NCBI RefSeq assembly: GCF_900114055.1
Contig: NZ_FORR01000020.1
Span: 1-62,954 of the forward strand
Direction of reading: 5' to 3'
Origin: Thermoflavimicrobium dichotomicum
Lineage (GTDB): Bacteria; Bacillota; Bacilli; Thermoactinomycetales; Thermoactinomycetaceae
DNA: 62,954 nucleotides
Part shown: positions 9,002-18,614 of the stretch, one piece after another
How the letters are laid out: every line of letters starts with the position of its first letter
How positions within the stretch are numbered: position 1 is the first letter of the stretch
Notes under the pieces: generated by a model
The model's database searches: none
Seen by the model: only the letters and a program-made list of their open reading frames with translations
What the model was told of the DNA's origin: nothing
Made by a program: the position numbers and the translations under genes

Positions 9002-9514
9002 TTATTCCACCTCTTTTTCAAAACAGACAAAAGGCAAATCTCTGCTTGGCAATCGAATTTCTCCCCTTTCTTCAAAGCCAAAACCCTGATATAGATTTAA
9101 AGCTACAGGATTCCGGCTGTATGCATCCAGTCGCAAACTGCCATATCCGTTTTTCCTGGCGTACTCCTCTGCAAAGTTTAACAGCTTTTTGGATAGCCCT
9201 CTTCCTTGAAAATCGGGATGCACGGCTAACCGATGTATATAGAGGGGATTTTCATCGGTTATCTTCCACGCAACCTGATTGTATTCAGGCTTTTTTTCCT
9301 CAGTCAGAACCAGGACAGCAACAAAGCGATCCCCTTTTTTGATTCCAAACAAATGTCCTTTTTTCAAATCCTCTTGAATGAGTTCGTCGTTGAGATAATC
9401 TGTATCCCATTGATCATTTCCATTTTTCTGCAAAACTTCAACCACCGTATGATACAGATCCAAAATGGAATCCAGATCCTCCTTATTTGCCTGGACAACT
9501 TCCAACAAAATCAC
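9002..9514 (-). CDS. GNAT family N-acetyltransferase
   Basis: 170 residues spanning one GNAT domain. The acetyl-CoA binding motif A reads LAVHPDFQGRGLSKKLL, followed by a motif-B region RLDAYSRNPVALNLYQGFGF. Substrate unknown. The start is uncertain: the GTG at 9514 lies within GAGGTG, so translation may start at the TTG near 9505. It stands alone between two MITE-like repeats. Confidence 0.85.
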   Translation of the reverse strand: MILLEVVQANKEDLDSILDLYHTVVEVLQKNGNDQWDTDYLNDELIQEDLKKGHLFGIKKGDRFVAVLVLTEEKKPEYNQVAWKITDENPLYIHRLAVHPDFQGRGLSKKLLNFAEEYARKNGYGSLRLDAYSRNPVALNLYQGFGFEERGEIRLPSRDLPFVCFEKEVE

Positions 9515-9715
9515 CTCATTTGATACCGTTCAATTCAAGATTATCTTTTGCATGTCGTCCGTATAAAAAACGTGAGAGTAATAAATTTATAATTTTCTGT
9601 ATATTATACAAGGATAATTTGATCGATTTCTCAGGTTCATTTTCGTAGAAGCCTGTTCTAAAATTAAGACATAACATTCTAATGGATAAAAATAAAACAA
9701 AAGCATGCCATTCTC

Positions 9716-9835
9716 AGCTTATTGACAAAGATTCCGTTATATGCCGGTTTTCCTTTTCCGTTTCACTCCAGTTGCTTAAAAACGAGCAAGAAGTCGTTCA
9801 ACTGGAAAAGGAAAACCGGGTTTGTCAACAGCCTC
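9716..9835 (+). repeat. MITE-like palindromic repeat, copy 4
   Basis: Best preserved copy: AGCTTATTGACAAAGATTCC, CCGGTTTTCCTTTTCC, AACGAGCAAGAAGTCGTTC, GGAAAAGGAAAACCGG, TTTGTCAACAGCCT. It ends about 40 bp before the first ankyrin gene, so it may lie in that gene's leader. Confidence 0.85.
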
Positions 9836-9873
9836 TTCCATTCTTTCATTTAGTGTATATAAGGAGGAACCAT

Positions 9874-11670
9874 ATGGTACCCAAAAAGCGTGGAATTCTT
9901 CGCATGTCCAAAGAGGGGAATCTAGCAGAATTGCAAGTTTTTCTGCAATCGAACCCCGAACTCGTGAAAACTTCGTTTGTCAACGGCAATACCCTGATTC
10001 ATTATGCAGGCAATCGAGAAATCGCAACGTTATTGATTGAATTAGGAGCAGACTTAGATTGCACAAATGACTTTGAAGAAACACCTCTTATTACAGCTAT
10101 TTGGGATGAACGAATCGACGTAGTAGAATTTCTGCTCGAACAAGGAGTCGATGTCAATCATCAAGACCGCGATGGCAACTCGGCTCTTCATGTCGCTGCG
10201 GCTCTGGGAAGTGAAAAACTGGTGCAATTGCTCTTATCTGCAGGGGCAGATGTCAACCTGGAAAATGAATATGAGGAAACTCCTTTGTTCGAGGCAGTAA
10301 AAAATGGGCACATTTCGATCATCTCCTTGTTGCTCAAATACGGGGGAACTCCCAACAAGTTGAATCATGTTCTTGATGCTCCCTTACATATCTCGGTTGA
10401 AGCGTACAATGAGAAAGCAATCGAATGTTTACTCAAACACGGTACAGATCCCAATATCCTGGGCGATTGTAAGAGAACGCCTTTACATATTGCTACAGAA
10501 GCTGGAAACAAAAAAATCATCTCGCTACTCCTTGAACACGGCGCAATCCCTGCGATTTCGGACTCTCACGGTCAATTGCCACAACATGTGACCGAATCAG
10601 AAGAAGTTTTCCAATTCCTTTTTGTACAGGCTAGCGCTAATATAAATCCAGAAATTTCTTTACCTACTTTCCATGAACGATTTGAGGAATATGAGCAATA
10701 CTACGAGCTCTATGCAAATGCATTCCTTCGCCCGATCTATCGCCTCCATCCCAGATATAACGAAATGGTTACCCCACTCCCTGGTGGATCGCTCGGAAAA
10801 ATCGTCTTTGCTCCAGAACCCAAAGTGAGCCAGTCAATCTGGTTAGGACAAAACAGGTTTTATGATCTTGCCATCTCACCAGACGGAACAAAAATGGCGA
10901 TCACCGCTTCGCAGATCTGGGACGTAGAAATTCGCAATTATGAAGACTTCTCACTGATCGAGCGTCTCCGACTTCCGGAGAAACATGTCCATAAACAAAA
11001 ACTCTATTGCGTCGCCTTCTCACCTGATGGAGAATATTTGGCTATTGGTCCCTATCTCTATCATTTTGCCAGCCAAACTTGGGTTCCCGCTTGCGAGAGA
11101 TTTCGATTAGAGCCTCTTCAACCATCCCTCTGTACTGTCTTACCAAATGCAAAACAAATCTTCTATTCGTACTGTCACAGTTCTCATGTGAACCTGGTTT
11201 CGTACAATTGGAAAAACCGATCCTATTTGGAACAAACAATAGAAAATAGCTGGACCAAAAAAAGAACAATTGTAGATTTTGCTTCTTCTGAGGATGGAAA
11301 CGCCTTAGCCTTCTTTGAAGCAACGATTGGTTTCCAACCGTTATACTGCTATGTAGAACTTTATTTGCCAAAAGAAAACAAAATCCATTGGCGGATAAAG
11401 ATTGATAAATCGACTCCAAACTTGCCGAATTCTCTGATCGAGCAAGACTTCCAGCGATATTATGCAGGAAAAGTGTTAATCGTTGACGATACCGTAGTGG
11501 CTACTCTCCCTTATGGAAACCTAGTGTTCTGCGATCGACAAACCGGTGAAATTCAAGGCTTCCGAACTTTAAACACGAACACGATCCTTGCCATAGGCAA
11601 GACCGATTCGTCAAGAGAAATTCGCATCGCCACCGATCGCGAAATCATTACCATGGAACTTCCACGTTGA
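9874..11670 (+). CDS. Ankyrin-repeat plus beta-propeller protein A1
   Basis: 598 residues from an ATG behind AAGGAGGAACCAT; the open frame upstream is only the repeat. Residues 1-240 hold about seven ankyrin repeats (for example DGNSALHVAAALGSEKLVQL, RTPLHIATEAGNKKIISLL). Residues about 300-598 look like a beta-propeller: the blade-like motif LAISPDGTKMA is followed by FSPDGEYLAIGPY. No signal peptide or membrane helix, so probably cytoplasmic. The first 160 residues are nearly identical to protein A2 (13927), showing recent duplication. B1 starts 15 bp later. Function unknown; protein-binding scaffold, or part of a conflict system, is speculation. Confidence 0.85.
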   Translation: MVPKKRGILRMSKEGNLAELQVFLQSNPELVKTSFVNGNTLIHYAGNREIATLLIELGADLDCTNDFEETPLITAIWDERIDVVEFLLEQGVDVNHQDRDGNSALHVAAALGSEKLVQLLLSAGADVNLENEYEETPLFEAVKNGHISIISLLLKYGGTPNKLNHVLDAPLHISVEAYNEKAIECLLKHGTDPNILGDCKRTPLHIATEAGNKKIISLLLEHGAIPAISDSHGQLPQHVTESEEVFQFLFVQASANINPEISLPTFHERFEEYEQYYELYANAFLRPIYRLHPRYNEMVTPLPGGSLGKIVFAPEPKVSQSIWLGQNRFYDLAISPDGTKMAITASQIWDVEIRNYEDFSLIERLRLPEKHVHKQKLYCVAFSPDGEYLAIGPYLYHFASQTWVPACERFRLEPLQPSLCTVLPNAKQIFYSYCHSSHVNLVSYNWKNRSYLEQTIENSWTKKRTIVDFASSEDGNALAFFEATIGFQPLYCYVELYLPKENKIHWRIKIDKSTPNLPNSLIEQDFQRYYAGKVLIVDDTVVATLPYGNLVFCDRQTGEIQGFRTLNTNTILAIGKTDSSREIRIATDREIITMELPR

Positions 11671-11685
11671 TAGGAGGAGAAGACA

Positions 11686-13506
11686 TTGCGATATCAAGAA
11701 AATGATATTTTCTCCGTATGTACCTTTGGCAATGAGGAAGCGTTGCGACGTATTTTACAAGAGCATCCCGATGCAGCACATTGGCGAGATATTGAGGGCA
11801 ACACTCCGCTCCATTATGCAAAGAACGATACGATTGCTCAAATCTTGCTTGAAGCCGGCGCAGATCCGGAAGCGAAAAATCACAAGGGATCGCCGCCCAC
11901 CGATACCGCATGCAAGAAGTTGAGATATGATGTTGTGAAGGTACTGGTGGAAAAGGGAGTCACATTGCGAAAAAAGTATTTCAATCATCTTAACGCATTT
12001 AGTATAGAAAATTATGTCAATCAATACTTAAAAACAATAGAAAATCGGAAACTGCATGAAGCACAAACATTGGAGGAAGTAAAAGAGGTTCTTGCTAATG
12101 GGGAAGAGATCAATGGAAGAGCAGACTGGGGAAAAACGCCTCTCATGTTCCATTGTATACATCAACGGCAAGAGATCGCCCAATATCTGATCGAACAGGG
12201 AGCAGAATTGGATGCACAGGATGAAGATGGGTTTACTTCATTGCATTACACTGTTTCCAAAAAAGCAAAGCCAATTGCCGAAATCCTGCTCAAAGCGGGA
12301 GCTAATCCCAACTTGCAAAATGAAAAAGGGGAAACGCCGCTTCATCTGGCTGTTTCCGTCAGAGACAAGGAGCTTGTCGATCTGTTGCTCGCTTTTGGTG
12401 CCGATCTGCGCATTCGCAGTAAAACGGGTCAACTCCCGATGCATGGTTTTTTCTTTTCTTATCTGAAAGAAAAAACAGAACAACTGCCCAATCCATATCC
12501 ACCCGCTCCCAATGCCAAGCCGTATCACTTTGTAGCTCATCCGACCCAACCTCTGCTCGTCTCTGCCATGGAGGGTGGACTGTTGGTGAAATGGTCTTAT
12601 GACCCTGATCACCCACAAAAAGAGGAATTTTTGTGGGCACTGAAACACGGATTGCTGGACAAAGTGGATTTCGAATCGTTTTTAAAACCAGAACTGCAAA
12701 TCCAAACGGACCAATACCGACACAAACTCTCGCCTTCTTGGGAGGAGGACTCGTTTCTTGTCCAAGCTCCACACCTCAACTGTATCGAACGGCGAAGCTT
12801 TGACACACTCGAAGTTTTGGAACGAATTCCCGGATCGTTTTCCACCATCGTTACACCAAATGGAAGATGGATGCTTGATGAAATACGAATCGTTGACTTA
12901 GACACGAAAGAAACTCGTCAACTGGCCGAGATCGCTGAGAATGAATCGGTATCTCCTAATGGGAAATTGTTCTTTTCCACTGAATACGATCAAGGCGGAG
13001 CAAGTCTGGTGATCGCTCCCAACCTCTTTGTTAGCGAAAAGGTACCAATCCACTACTGGCTTGGAGAAGGCTCTACTCATGAATTTATCGATTGTACTTC
13101 GGATGGCGCATTTAGCTCAGATGAAAAATGGGTAGCCGTCTGGGGAACAGCGTTAAACTATCTCTATGAACGTCCAGAAGGTTGGCTCGGTGATGTGATC
13201 GTTCTTTCCACACAAAAAAAGCGGATCAAATGGCGGGTACCAATTGCAGCAGAAATCACAGAAGATCCACGTAGCATGTTTGAACAAGGATATCCGGGTG
13301 GCATTCTTCGTCCAGTCCTTTTTGCCGGGGATGAGGTAGTCGTCAATTGTCCCGACGGATTGCTCGTCTTCCTCGATGCGGAAACCGGCGAACTGACGAG
13401 AAAAATCTTCTTTGAGGAAAATGAAATTAAAAGAATGTTGATCGATCATACTGGGAAAAACCTAATCGTGCTTACCAGTATACGGGAATATAAAATTCCA
13501 ATATAG
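11686..13506 (+). CDS. Ankyrin-repeat plus beta-propeller protein B1
   Basis: 606 residues, probably from a TTG at 11686 after AGGAGG; paralogue B2 has ATG at the same place. Ankyrin repeats cover about residues 1-110 (GNTPLHYAKNDTIAQILLEA) and 145-255 (DGFTSLHYTVSKKAKPIAEI, KGETPLHLAVSVRDKELVDL), split by a less conserved insert. The C-terminal 330 residues are propeller-like (VSPNGKLFFSTEYDQGG, AFSSDEKWVAVWG). The last 130 residues are almost identical to B2 while the middle has diverged, suggesting gene conversion. Co-transcribed with A1; a hairpin terminator follows. Confidence 0.85.
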   Translation: MRYQENDIFSVCTFGNEEALRRILQEHPDAAHWRDIEGNTPLHYAKNDTIAQILLEAGADPEAKNHKGSPPTDTACKKLRYDVVKVLVEKGVTLRKKYFNHLNAFSIENYVNQYLKTIENRKLHEAQTLEEVKEVLANGEEINGRADWGKTPLMFHCIHQRQEIAQYLIEQGAELDAQDEDGFTSLHYTVSKKAKPIAEILLKAGANPNLQNEKGETPLHLAVSVRDKELVDLLLAFGADLRIRSKTGQLPMHGFFFSYLKEKTEQLPNPYPPAPNAKPYHFVAHPTQPLLVSAMEGGLLVKWSYDPDHPQKEEFLWALKHGLLDKVDFESFLKPELQIQTDQYRHKLSPSWEEDSFLVQAPHLNCIERRSFDTLEVLERIPGSFSTIVTPNGRWMLDEIRIVDLDTKETRQLAEIAENESVSPNGKLFFSTEYDQGGASLVIAPNLFVSEKVPIHYWLGEGSTHEFIDCTSDGAFSSDEKWVAVWGTALNYLYERPEGWLGDVIVLSTQKKRIKWRVPIAAEITEDPRSMFEQGYPGGILRPVLFAGDEVVVNCPDGLLVFLDAETGELTRKIFFEENEIKRMLIDHTGKNLIVLTSIREYKIPI

Positions 13507-13534
13507 AGAACATTTGGCATATCACCACAGATTG

Positions 13535-13570
13535 CCCATCTGGTTCTCTCATCAGATGGGTAATTTTACT
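13535..13570 (+). terminator. Terminator after ankyrin gene pair 1
   Basis: Inverted repeat CCCATCTG / CAGATGGG with a 10-base loop followed by TAATTTT, 29 bp after the B1 stop. The same stem sequence follows B2, so it was copied with the gene pair. Confidence 0.75.
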
Positions 13571-13926
13571 TCATTCTAGAAGCCACTTAAAAAGGATCGT
13601 TTAAGTTTTCCCATACGCAAACTCATGAGCCCTGCAAAGATGCTAGTGATTGAGAAAGGATTTTCTCATGCTTTTTTTCTCCAACAAGTTCGCAGACATA
13701 ATGGACAAATTGTCACTGCCCGCCATCTTCCATTGCTCCTAAATGAAAGCGTGCAAGGTTTTTAATATAAAAGTATTATATAAAACAAGGAAAGCCTAAC
13801 TTAATATTTAAATTAGACAAACCAAAACATGCCGGAGAACTGATTCAGAAACTTAGATAAAACATTTGAAAAGATTGATCTTCATGCCTTCCTTTCTAAG
13901 CATCTATACGTATAAGGAGGAACATC
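13571..13926. other. Intergenic stretch between the two ankyrin pairs
   Basis: About 355 bp. It holds a possible 45-codon frame at 13626-13763 on the plus strand (MSPAKMLVIEKGFSHAFFLQ...), without a ribosome site and without a family I recognise; I treat it as a likely remnant. The last 15 bp provide the AAGGAGG site of A2. No clear promoter or repeat seen. Confidence 0.4.
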
Positions 13927-15720
13927 ATGGTTATAAAAAAACGTGGGATTCTTCGCATTTGCAAAGAGGGGAATCCAGCAGAATTACAAGTTTTTCTGCA
14001 ATCGAACCCCGAACTCGTGAAAACTTCGTTTGTCAACGGCAATACCCTGCTTCATTATGCAGGCAATCGTGAAATTGCAGCGTTGTTGATTGAATTGGGA
14101 GCAGACCTGGATTGCACAAATGACTTTGCAGAAACACCTCTTATTACAGCTGTTTGGGATGAACGAATCGACGTAGTAAAATTTCTGCTCGAACAAGGAG
14201 TCGATGTCAATCATCAAGACCGGGATGGCAACTCAGCGCTCCATGTCGCTGCGGCTCTGGGAAGTGAAAAAATGGCGAAACTGCTCTTATCTGCAGGAGC
14301 AGATGTCCATTTGCAAAATGAGGACGAAATAACCCCTTTAATTGACGCAGTTAAAAATAACCAAATTTCTGTAGTTCCATTGCTATTAGAACATGGTGCC
14401 AATCCCAATATCGCACCGTTTCATGATGAACCTCCATTGCACATTGCGACAAGAACGGACAATCGGGAAATGATCGAACTTCTGCTCAAACACGGCGCTG
14501 ACCCCAATTTTCGCGATAGTAGTGGAGAAACCGCCTTGCATTACGCCGCAAGGTATGAAAACAAGGAGCTGATCTCGATCTTGCTCAAACATGGCACATC
14601 TCCTTTAATCAAAAGTAGATCTGGACGTTTGCCTCAACATGTTACAAAGTCAGAAGAAATTTTTCAGTTTCTGTTTGCCAAAGCATCTTCCCTTGCAAAA
14701 GAAGAACCGCCAACTCTTTCCTTCCATGAAGGAATCACGGAAAATTCTTACCATCCGCGAAAAGTAATTGGCTCCGTTTACCGACTTCACCCTTTTCGCC
14801 ATGAACTGCTTGCCCCGCTTCCTGGAGGAGTTCTTGGCAAGATCGTCTATGATCCCGAACCAAAATTGAGTCAGTCGATCGCCTTGGGACAATATAAGTT
14901 TTATCATCTCGCCATTTCCCCAGACGGGTCCAAGATTGCGGTCGTGGCTCCGCAAATCTGGGGTGTGCAAATTCGCAACTATGAAGATTTCTCGCTGATG
15001 GAAGCTCTCAAACTGCCAAAGGAATCAAAACAGAAATTCTATTGCGTCGATTTCTCGCCTGATGGGGAATATTTGGCTGTAGGCCCGTATCTTTACTATT
15101 TTGCCAGCAAAACATGGCAACCTGCATGTACCAAATTCGATCAAATGATTCAACCATCCCTCTGCAAATGGTCACCCGATTCCAAACGCATCTTCTATGC
15201 ATATTATCAATCGGACTATCACGGATTGGTTTCTTATCATCGGAAACATGCATCCTTCTTAGAACAGCAGATAAAAAATGACTATGGCGATTATAAATGC
15301 ATTGTCGATCTTGCCTTTTCTGAAGATGGACAAGCAGCAGCCTTCTTCGAAGCAGCCGTTTACGGCACATTTGTCGGTCCAAAGCCGCTCGTGGGATTTG
15401 TAGGACTTTATCTTCCTGTGCAAAACAAAATCGCGTGGCGATTCAAGCTCGATAAAGAAATCACAGGCGGAGATCAAACGCTAAAAGAGCAAGGTTTCCC
15501 TGATGGCTACGCTGGAAAAGTACTGATCGTCGATGATACCGTGGTTGCGACACTTCCCCATGGTACCCTGTTGTTCTTTGATCGAAACACGGGAGAACTT
15601 TGGAAAAAATATACGCTCAACAGCAAAACAATCCTTGCACTAAGCAAGACAACCAATCCAAGGGAAATCCGCATCGCCACCGACCGTGAAATGGTAACAA
15701 TGGAACTGCCATGTCAATAG
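13927..15720 (+). CDS. Ankyrin-repeat plus beta-propeller protein A2
   Basis: 597 residues, ATG behind AAGGAGGAACATC. It is the paralogue of A1: residues 1-160 differ by only about a dozen substitutions, then ankyrin repeats 5-7 diverge (DEPPLHIATRTDNREMIELL, SGETALHYAARYENKELISI). The propeller part keeps LAISPDGSKIA and FSPDGEYLAVGPYLYYF. B2 begins 14 bp downstream. Cytoplasmic by prediction; no catalytic motif seen. Function unknown. Confidence 0.85.
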   Translation: MVIKKRGILRICKEGNPAELQVFLQSNPELVKTSFVNGNTLLHYAGNREIAALLIELGADLDCTNDFAETPLITAVWDERIDVVKFLLEQGVDVNHQDRDGNSALHVAAALGSEKMAKLLLSAGADVHLQNEDEITPLIDAVKNNQISVVPLLLEHGANPNIAPFHDEPPLHIATRTDNREMIELLLKHGADPNFRDSSGETALHYAARYENKELISILLKHGTSPLIKSRSGRLPQHVTKSEEIFQFLFAKASSLAKEEPPTLSFHEGITENSYHPRKVIGSVYRLHPFRHELLAPLPGGVLGKIVYDPEPKLSQSIALGQYKFYHLAISPDGSKIAVVAPQIWGVQIRNYEDFSLMEALKLPKESKQKFYCVDFSPDGEYLAVGPYLYYFASKTWQPACTKFDQMIQPSLCKWSPDSKRIFYAYYQSDYHGLVSYHRKHASFLEQQIKNDYGDYKCIVDLAFSEDGQAAAFFEAAVYGTFVGPKPLVGFVGLYLPVQNKIAWRFKLDKEITGGDQTLKEQGFPDGYAGKVLIVDDTVVATLPHGTLLFFDRNTGELWKKYTLNSKTILALSKTTNPREIRIATDREMVTMELPCQ

Positions 15721-15734
15721 GGGGAAAGAGACAA

Positions 15735-17567
15735 ATGCGTTACCAAGACAATGATATTTTCTCTGTATGCACGTTTGGCAATGAAGTGGCATTACAGCGC
15801 ATTTTAAAGGAACACCCAGATGCTGTGCACTGGCGAGATGTCAAAGGCAATACCCCGCTTCATTATGCGAAGAACGGTACGATTGTCCAAATATTGCTTC
15901 AAGCCGGTGCAGACCCGGAAGCAAAAAATCACATCGGTTCGCCGCCCATCGATACCGCTTGCCAGAAATTGCGCAAAAGTGCCATTAAAGTTCTGCTGGA
16001 AAAAGGAGTAACTTTACGAAAAAAATATTTCGATCATCCCAATGCATGGATGATTCGCAATTTAGTCAATGAACACTTGAAAAAAATGGAAAATCGGAAG
16101 TTGCACGAAGCACAAACATTGGAAGAAGTAAAAAAACATCTGGCCGACGGAGAGGTGATCGATGGTAGAGCAGACTGGGGAAAAACGCCTCTAATGGTAC
16201 ATACCTTGCACAACCGGCAAGAGATGATCCAATATCTGATCCAGCAAGGCGCTGATCTTAATGCACAGGACGAAGATGGAAACACTGCCTTGCACTATGC
16301 CATATCCAAAAGGGCAAAACAAATCGCGGAAATATTACTGAAAGCCGGTGCCAATCCCAACATACAAAATGAAAAAGGAGAAACTCCTCTGTACATTGCT
16401 GTCTCGGCAAATAACAAGGAACTTGTGGATCTTCTTCTTTTCTATGGTGCCGATCCAAAAATTCGATCCAAAAAAGGAAAACTGCCCATGCATGCTGGCA
16501 AAGAGCATTCCCCTCTCTTTAGTGAACTCAAAGAAAAACTGGAACAAATGCCAGATCCCTATCCTGCTGTTCCCAATGCCAAACCCTATCGCTTTGTCAT
16601 CCATCCGACGAAGCCTCTATTGATCTCGGCAATGGAAGGCGGCGGGATCGTCAAATGGTCTTATGATCCGACTCATCCGCAAAAAGAGGAATTCTTATGG
16701 GAACTCCAACATGAACTCTTGGCCAAAGTGGATTTCGAATCCTTTTTAAAACGAGAGAAACAAATTCAGACTGATCAATTCGATCTGAAACTTCATTTTT
16801 CATGGGATGGAAATTCCATTCTCGTTCAAGCTCCTCATCTTGACTGTATTGAACGGCGAAGTCTCGAAACGTTGGAAGTGATTGATCAAATTCTGGGCTC
16901 CTATCACTGCACGATCACTCCCAATGGAAGATGGATGCTGGATGGGAATCAGATCATTGATCTAAAAACAAATCAAATTTATCCACTGACCTCAACATTT
17001 GGACGTACATATGTATCTCCCGATGGAAAGTATTTCTTCTCTACGGAATATGACCAAGGCGGTGCTGAGATTTTGATCACGTCCGCTCATTCCAACAAAA
17101 CCGATTTGGTCGAGTATTATTTGGGACATTGCCCTACCCATGAATTTATCGATTGTACATCAAGGGGAGCATTTAGCCCAGATGGAAAATGGGTAGCCGT
17201 CTGGGGAACAGCGTTAAATTATCTCGAGGAACGTCCAGAAGGATGGCTGGGTGATATCATCGTCCTTTCCACACAAAAAAAGCGGATCAAATGGCGGGTA
17301 CCTATTGCGGCAGAGATCACAGAAGATCCACGCAGCATGTTCGAACAAGGATATCCAGGTGCCGTTCTTTGTCCAGTCCTTTTTGCCGGGGATGAGGTGG
17401 TCGTCTATTGTCCAGATGGATTGCTCGTCTTCCTCGATGCAGAAACCGGCGAACTGACGAGAAAAATCTTCTTTGAGGAAAATGAGATTAAAAGAATGTT
17501 GATCGATCATACTGGGAAAAACCTGATTGTGCTCACCAGTATACGGGAATACAAAATTCCATTATAG
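15735..17567 (+). CDS. Ankyrin-repeat plus beta-propeller protein B2
   Basis: 610 residues from the ATG at 15735 after GGGGGAAAG; the longer frame runs back into A2. Ankyrin repeats lie at about 1-110 and 145-260 (DGNTALHYAISKRAKQIAEI, KGETPLYIAVSANNKELVDL), then a propeller-like C-terminal half (VSPDGKYFFSTEYDQGG, AFSPDGKWVAVWG). The final segment with WRVPIAAEITEDPRSMFEQG is practically the same as in B1. It is the last gene of the duplicated pair and is followed by a terminator. Confidence 0.85.
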   Translation: MRYQDNDIFSVCTFGNEVALQRILKEHPDAVHWRDVKGNTPLHYAKNGTIVQILLQAGADPEAKNHIGSPPIDTACQKLRKSAIKVLLEKGVTLRKKYFDHPNAWMIRNLVNEHLKKMENRKLHEAQTLEEVKKHLADGEVIDGRADWGKTPLMVHTLHNRQEMIQYLIQQGADLNAQDEDGNTALHYAISKRAKQIAEILLKAGANPNIQNEKGETPLYIAVSANNKELVDLLLFYGADPKIRSKKGKLPMHAGKEHSPLFSELKEKLEQMPDPYPAVPNAKPYRFVIHPTKPLLISAMEGGGIVKWSYDPTHPQKEEFLWELQHELLAKVDFESFLKREKQIQTDQFDLKLHFSWDGNSILVQAPHLDCIERRSLETLEVIDQILGSYHCTITPNGRWMLDGNQIIDLKTNQIYPLTSTFGRTYVSPDGKYFFSTEYDQGGAEILITSAHSNKTDLVEYYLGHCPTHEFIDCTSRGAFSPDGKWVAVWGTALNYLEERPEGWLGDIIVLSTQKKRIKWRVPIAAEITEDPRSMFEQGYPGAVLCPVLFAGDEVVVYCPDGLLVFLDAETGELTRKIFFEENEIKRMLIDHTGKNLIVLTSIREYKIPL

Positions 17568-17583
17568 TGAACATATAATACCA

Positions 17584-17617
17584 CCCATCTGGTGAACAAA
17601 CCAGATGGGTAAACTTT
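17584..17617 (+). terminator. Terminator after ankyrin gene pair 2
   Basis: Perfect stem CCCATCTGGT / ACCAGATGGG with six-base loop, followed by TAAACTTTT, directly after B2. Same stem as at 13535. Confidence 0.75.
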
Positions 17618-17646
17618 TCAACAACTTCATTCTAGAAGCCACTTAT

Positions 17647-17895
17647 TTACATGTTTTGAACCACTTTGGTTGGTGAATGACCCTTATCACCTTTTTCAAA
17701 CAACATAATCAGAGCAGGCAATAACATCTCCCGCACGAGAAAAACGTCCATTAATATCCCCAGTGATACGATAAATCCAAACACAAACAATTAGGTTGGG
17801 TCATTAAAACAGCAAATGTCGCAGCTAAAATTAACCCTGCCGATGATATGACGCCTTCTAAAAGCTGGCTCAAGCTATCATTCACCAAAGAAATA
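17647..17895 (-). pseudogene. MMPL/RND-type transporter C-terminal remnant
   Basis: Two frames on the minus strand together resemble the C-terminus of MMPL transporters. The first reads LEGVISSAGLILAATFAVLM; after a frame break near 17785 comes VFGFIVSLGILMDVFLVRE, then LLPALIMLFEKGDKGH and a stop at 17647. The N-terminal bulk of the protein is missing. It abuts the 3' end of the racemase gene, so the transporter was lost by deletion. Confidence 0.7.
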
Positions 17896-17919
17896 GCATA
17901 GGAACATGAGAAATCGAAC

Positions 17920-18594
17920 TTATTGGTCGATGTAAAAATCTGCTGCCTTAATGGCATGGATCGCCGTAGTATCATAAACGGGTAAGGAGACATCCTTCTG
18001 CCCGACTAGCATGGTAATCTCCGTACAGCCGAGGATGATTGCTTCTGCTCCACGCTCAGCCAAATGCTCTATGATTTGTAGATACTTCTGCTTTGATTCT
18101 TCTCTGACAACCCCTAAGGTCAGCTCATTATAAATCACATCGTGGACGATCATTCTTTCATCCTTCGTCGGAACTATCACTTCTAAGCCGAATCGTTCCA
18201 TGAGCCGTCCTTTGTAAAGTCCCACACGACGAAAATTGTCCTGTGTAATCTTCTCTCCGGTCGCATCGGCAATATGGATGAGAGGAATCTGGATTGAGCT
18301 TTGCACCTCTCCCGCCATCTTGTGCATCGTATTCGTACAAATTACGAGAAAATCTGCTCCTGCTTGTTCTACTCGCTTCGCTCCACGAATCATCTCTTCA
18401 GTCGCCTTTTCCCATTCATTCCGGTGTTGCAAGTCTTTGATCCGTTGAAAATCTACAGAATACAGAATGATTTCTGCAGAGTGATGCCCTCCTAAGCGCT
18501 CTTTAATCCGTTTGTTGATCAGCTGATAGTAAATTGCCGTTGACTCCCAACTCATACCTCCAAGTAGACCAATTGTTTTCACAGCAATTTGCAC
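17920..18594 (-). CDS. Aspartate/glutamate racemase family protein
   Basis: 224 residues of the Asp/Glu racemase (YgeA-like) family. The start is TIGLLGGMSWEST, and the two catalytic Cys lie in ICTNTMH (about residue 85) and LGCTEI (about residue 190). The usual segment after the central glycine strand (of the kind LLGTRYTMEQDFYKGRL) is shortened: here it reads RRVGLYKGRLMERF, about ten residues shorter than in relatives I remember. That loop may border the active site, so activity is not certain. Stereochemical inversion of an acidic amino acid is the family role. Confidence 0.8.
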   Translation of the reverse strand: MQIAVKTIGLLGGMSWESTAIYYQLINKRIKERLGGHHSAEIILYSVDFQRIKDLQHRNEWEKATEEMIRGAKRVEQAGADFLVICTNTMHKMAGEVQSSIQIPLIHIADATGEKITQDNFRRVGLYKGRLMERFGLEVIVPTKDERMIVHDVIYNELTLGVVREESKQKYLQIIEHLAERGAEAIILGCTEITMLVGQKDVSLPVYDTTAIHAIKAADFYIDQ

Positions 18595-18614
18595 CTCTCA
18601 TTAAGAGTATGATT

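Noticed and set aside
9682-9873. Extra 64 N-terminal residues on ankyrin protein A1
   Set aside because: They encode the MITE-like repeat; AAGGAGG before the ATG at 9874 and the paralogue's start show the true beginning.
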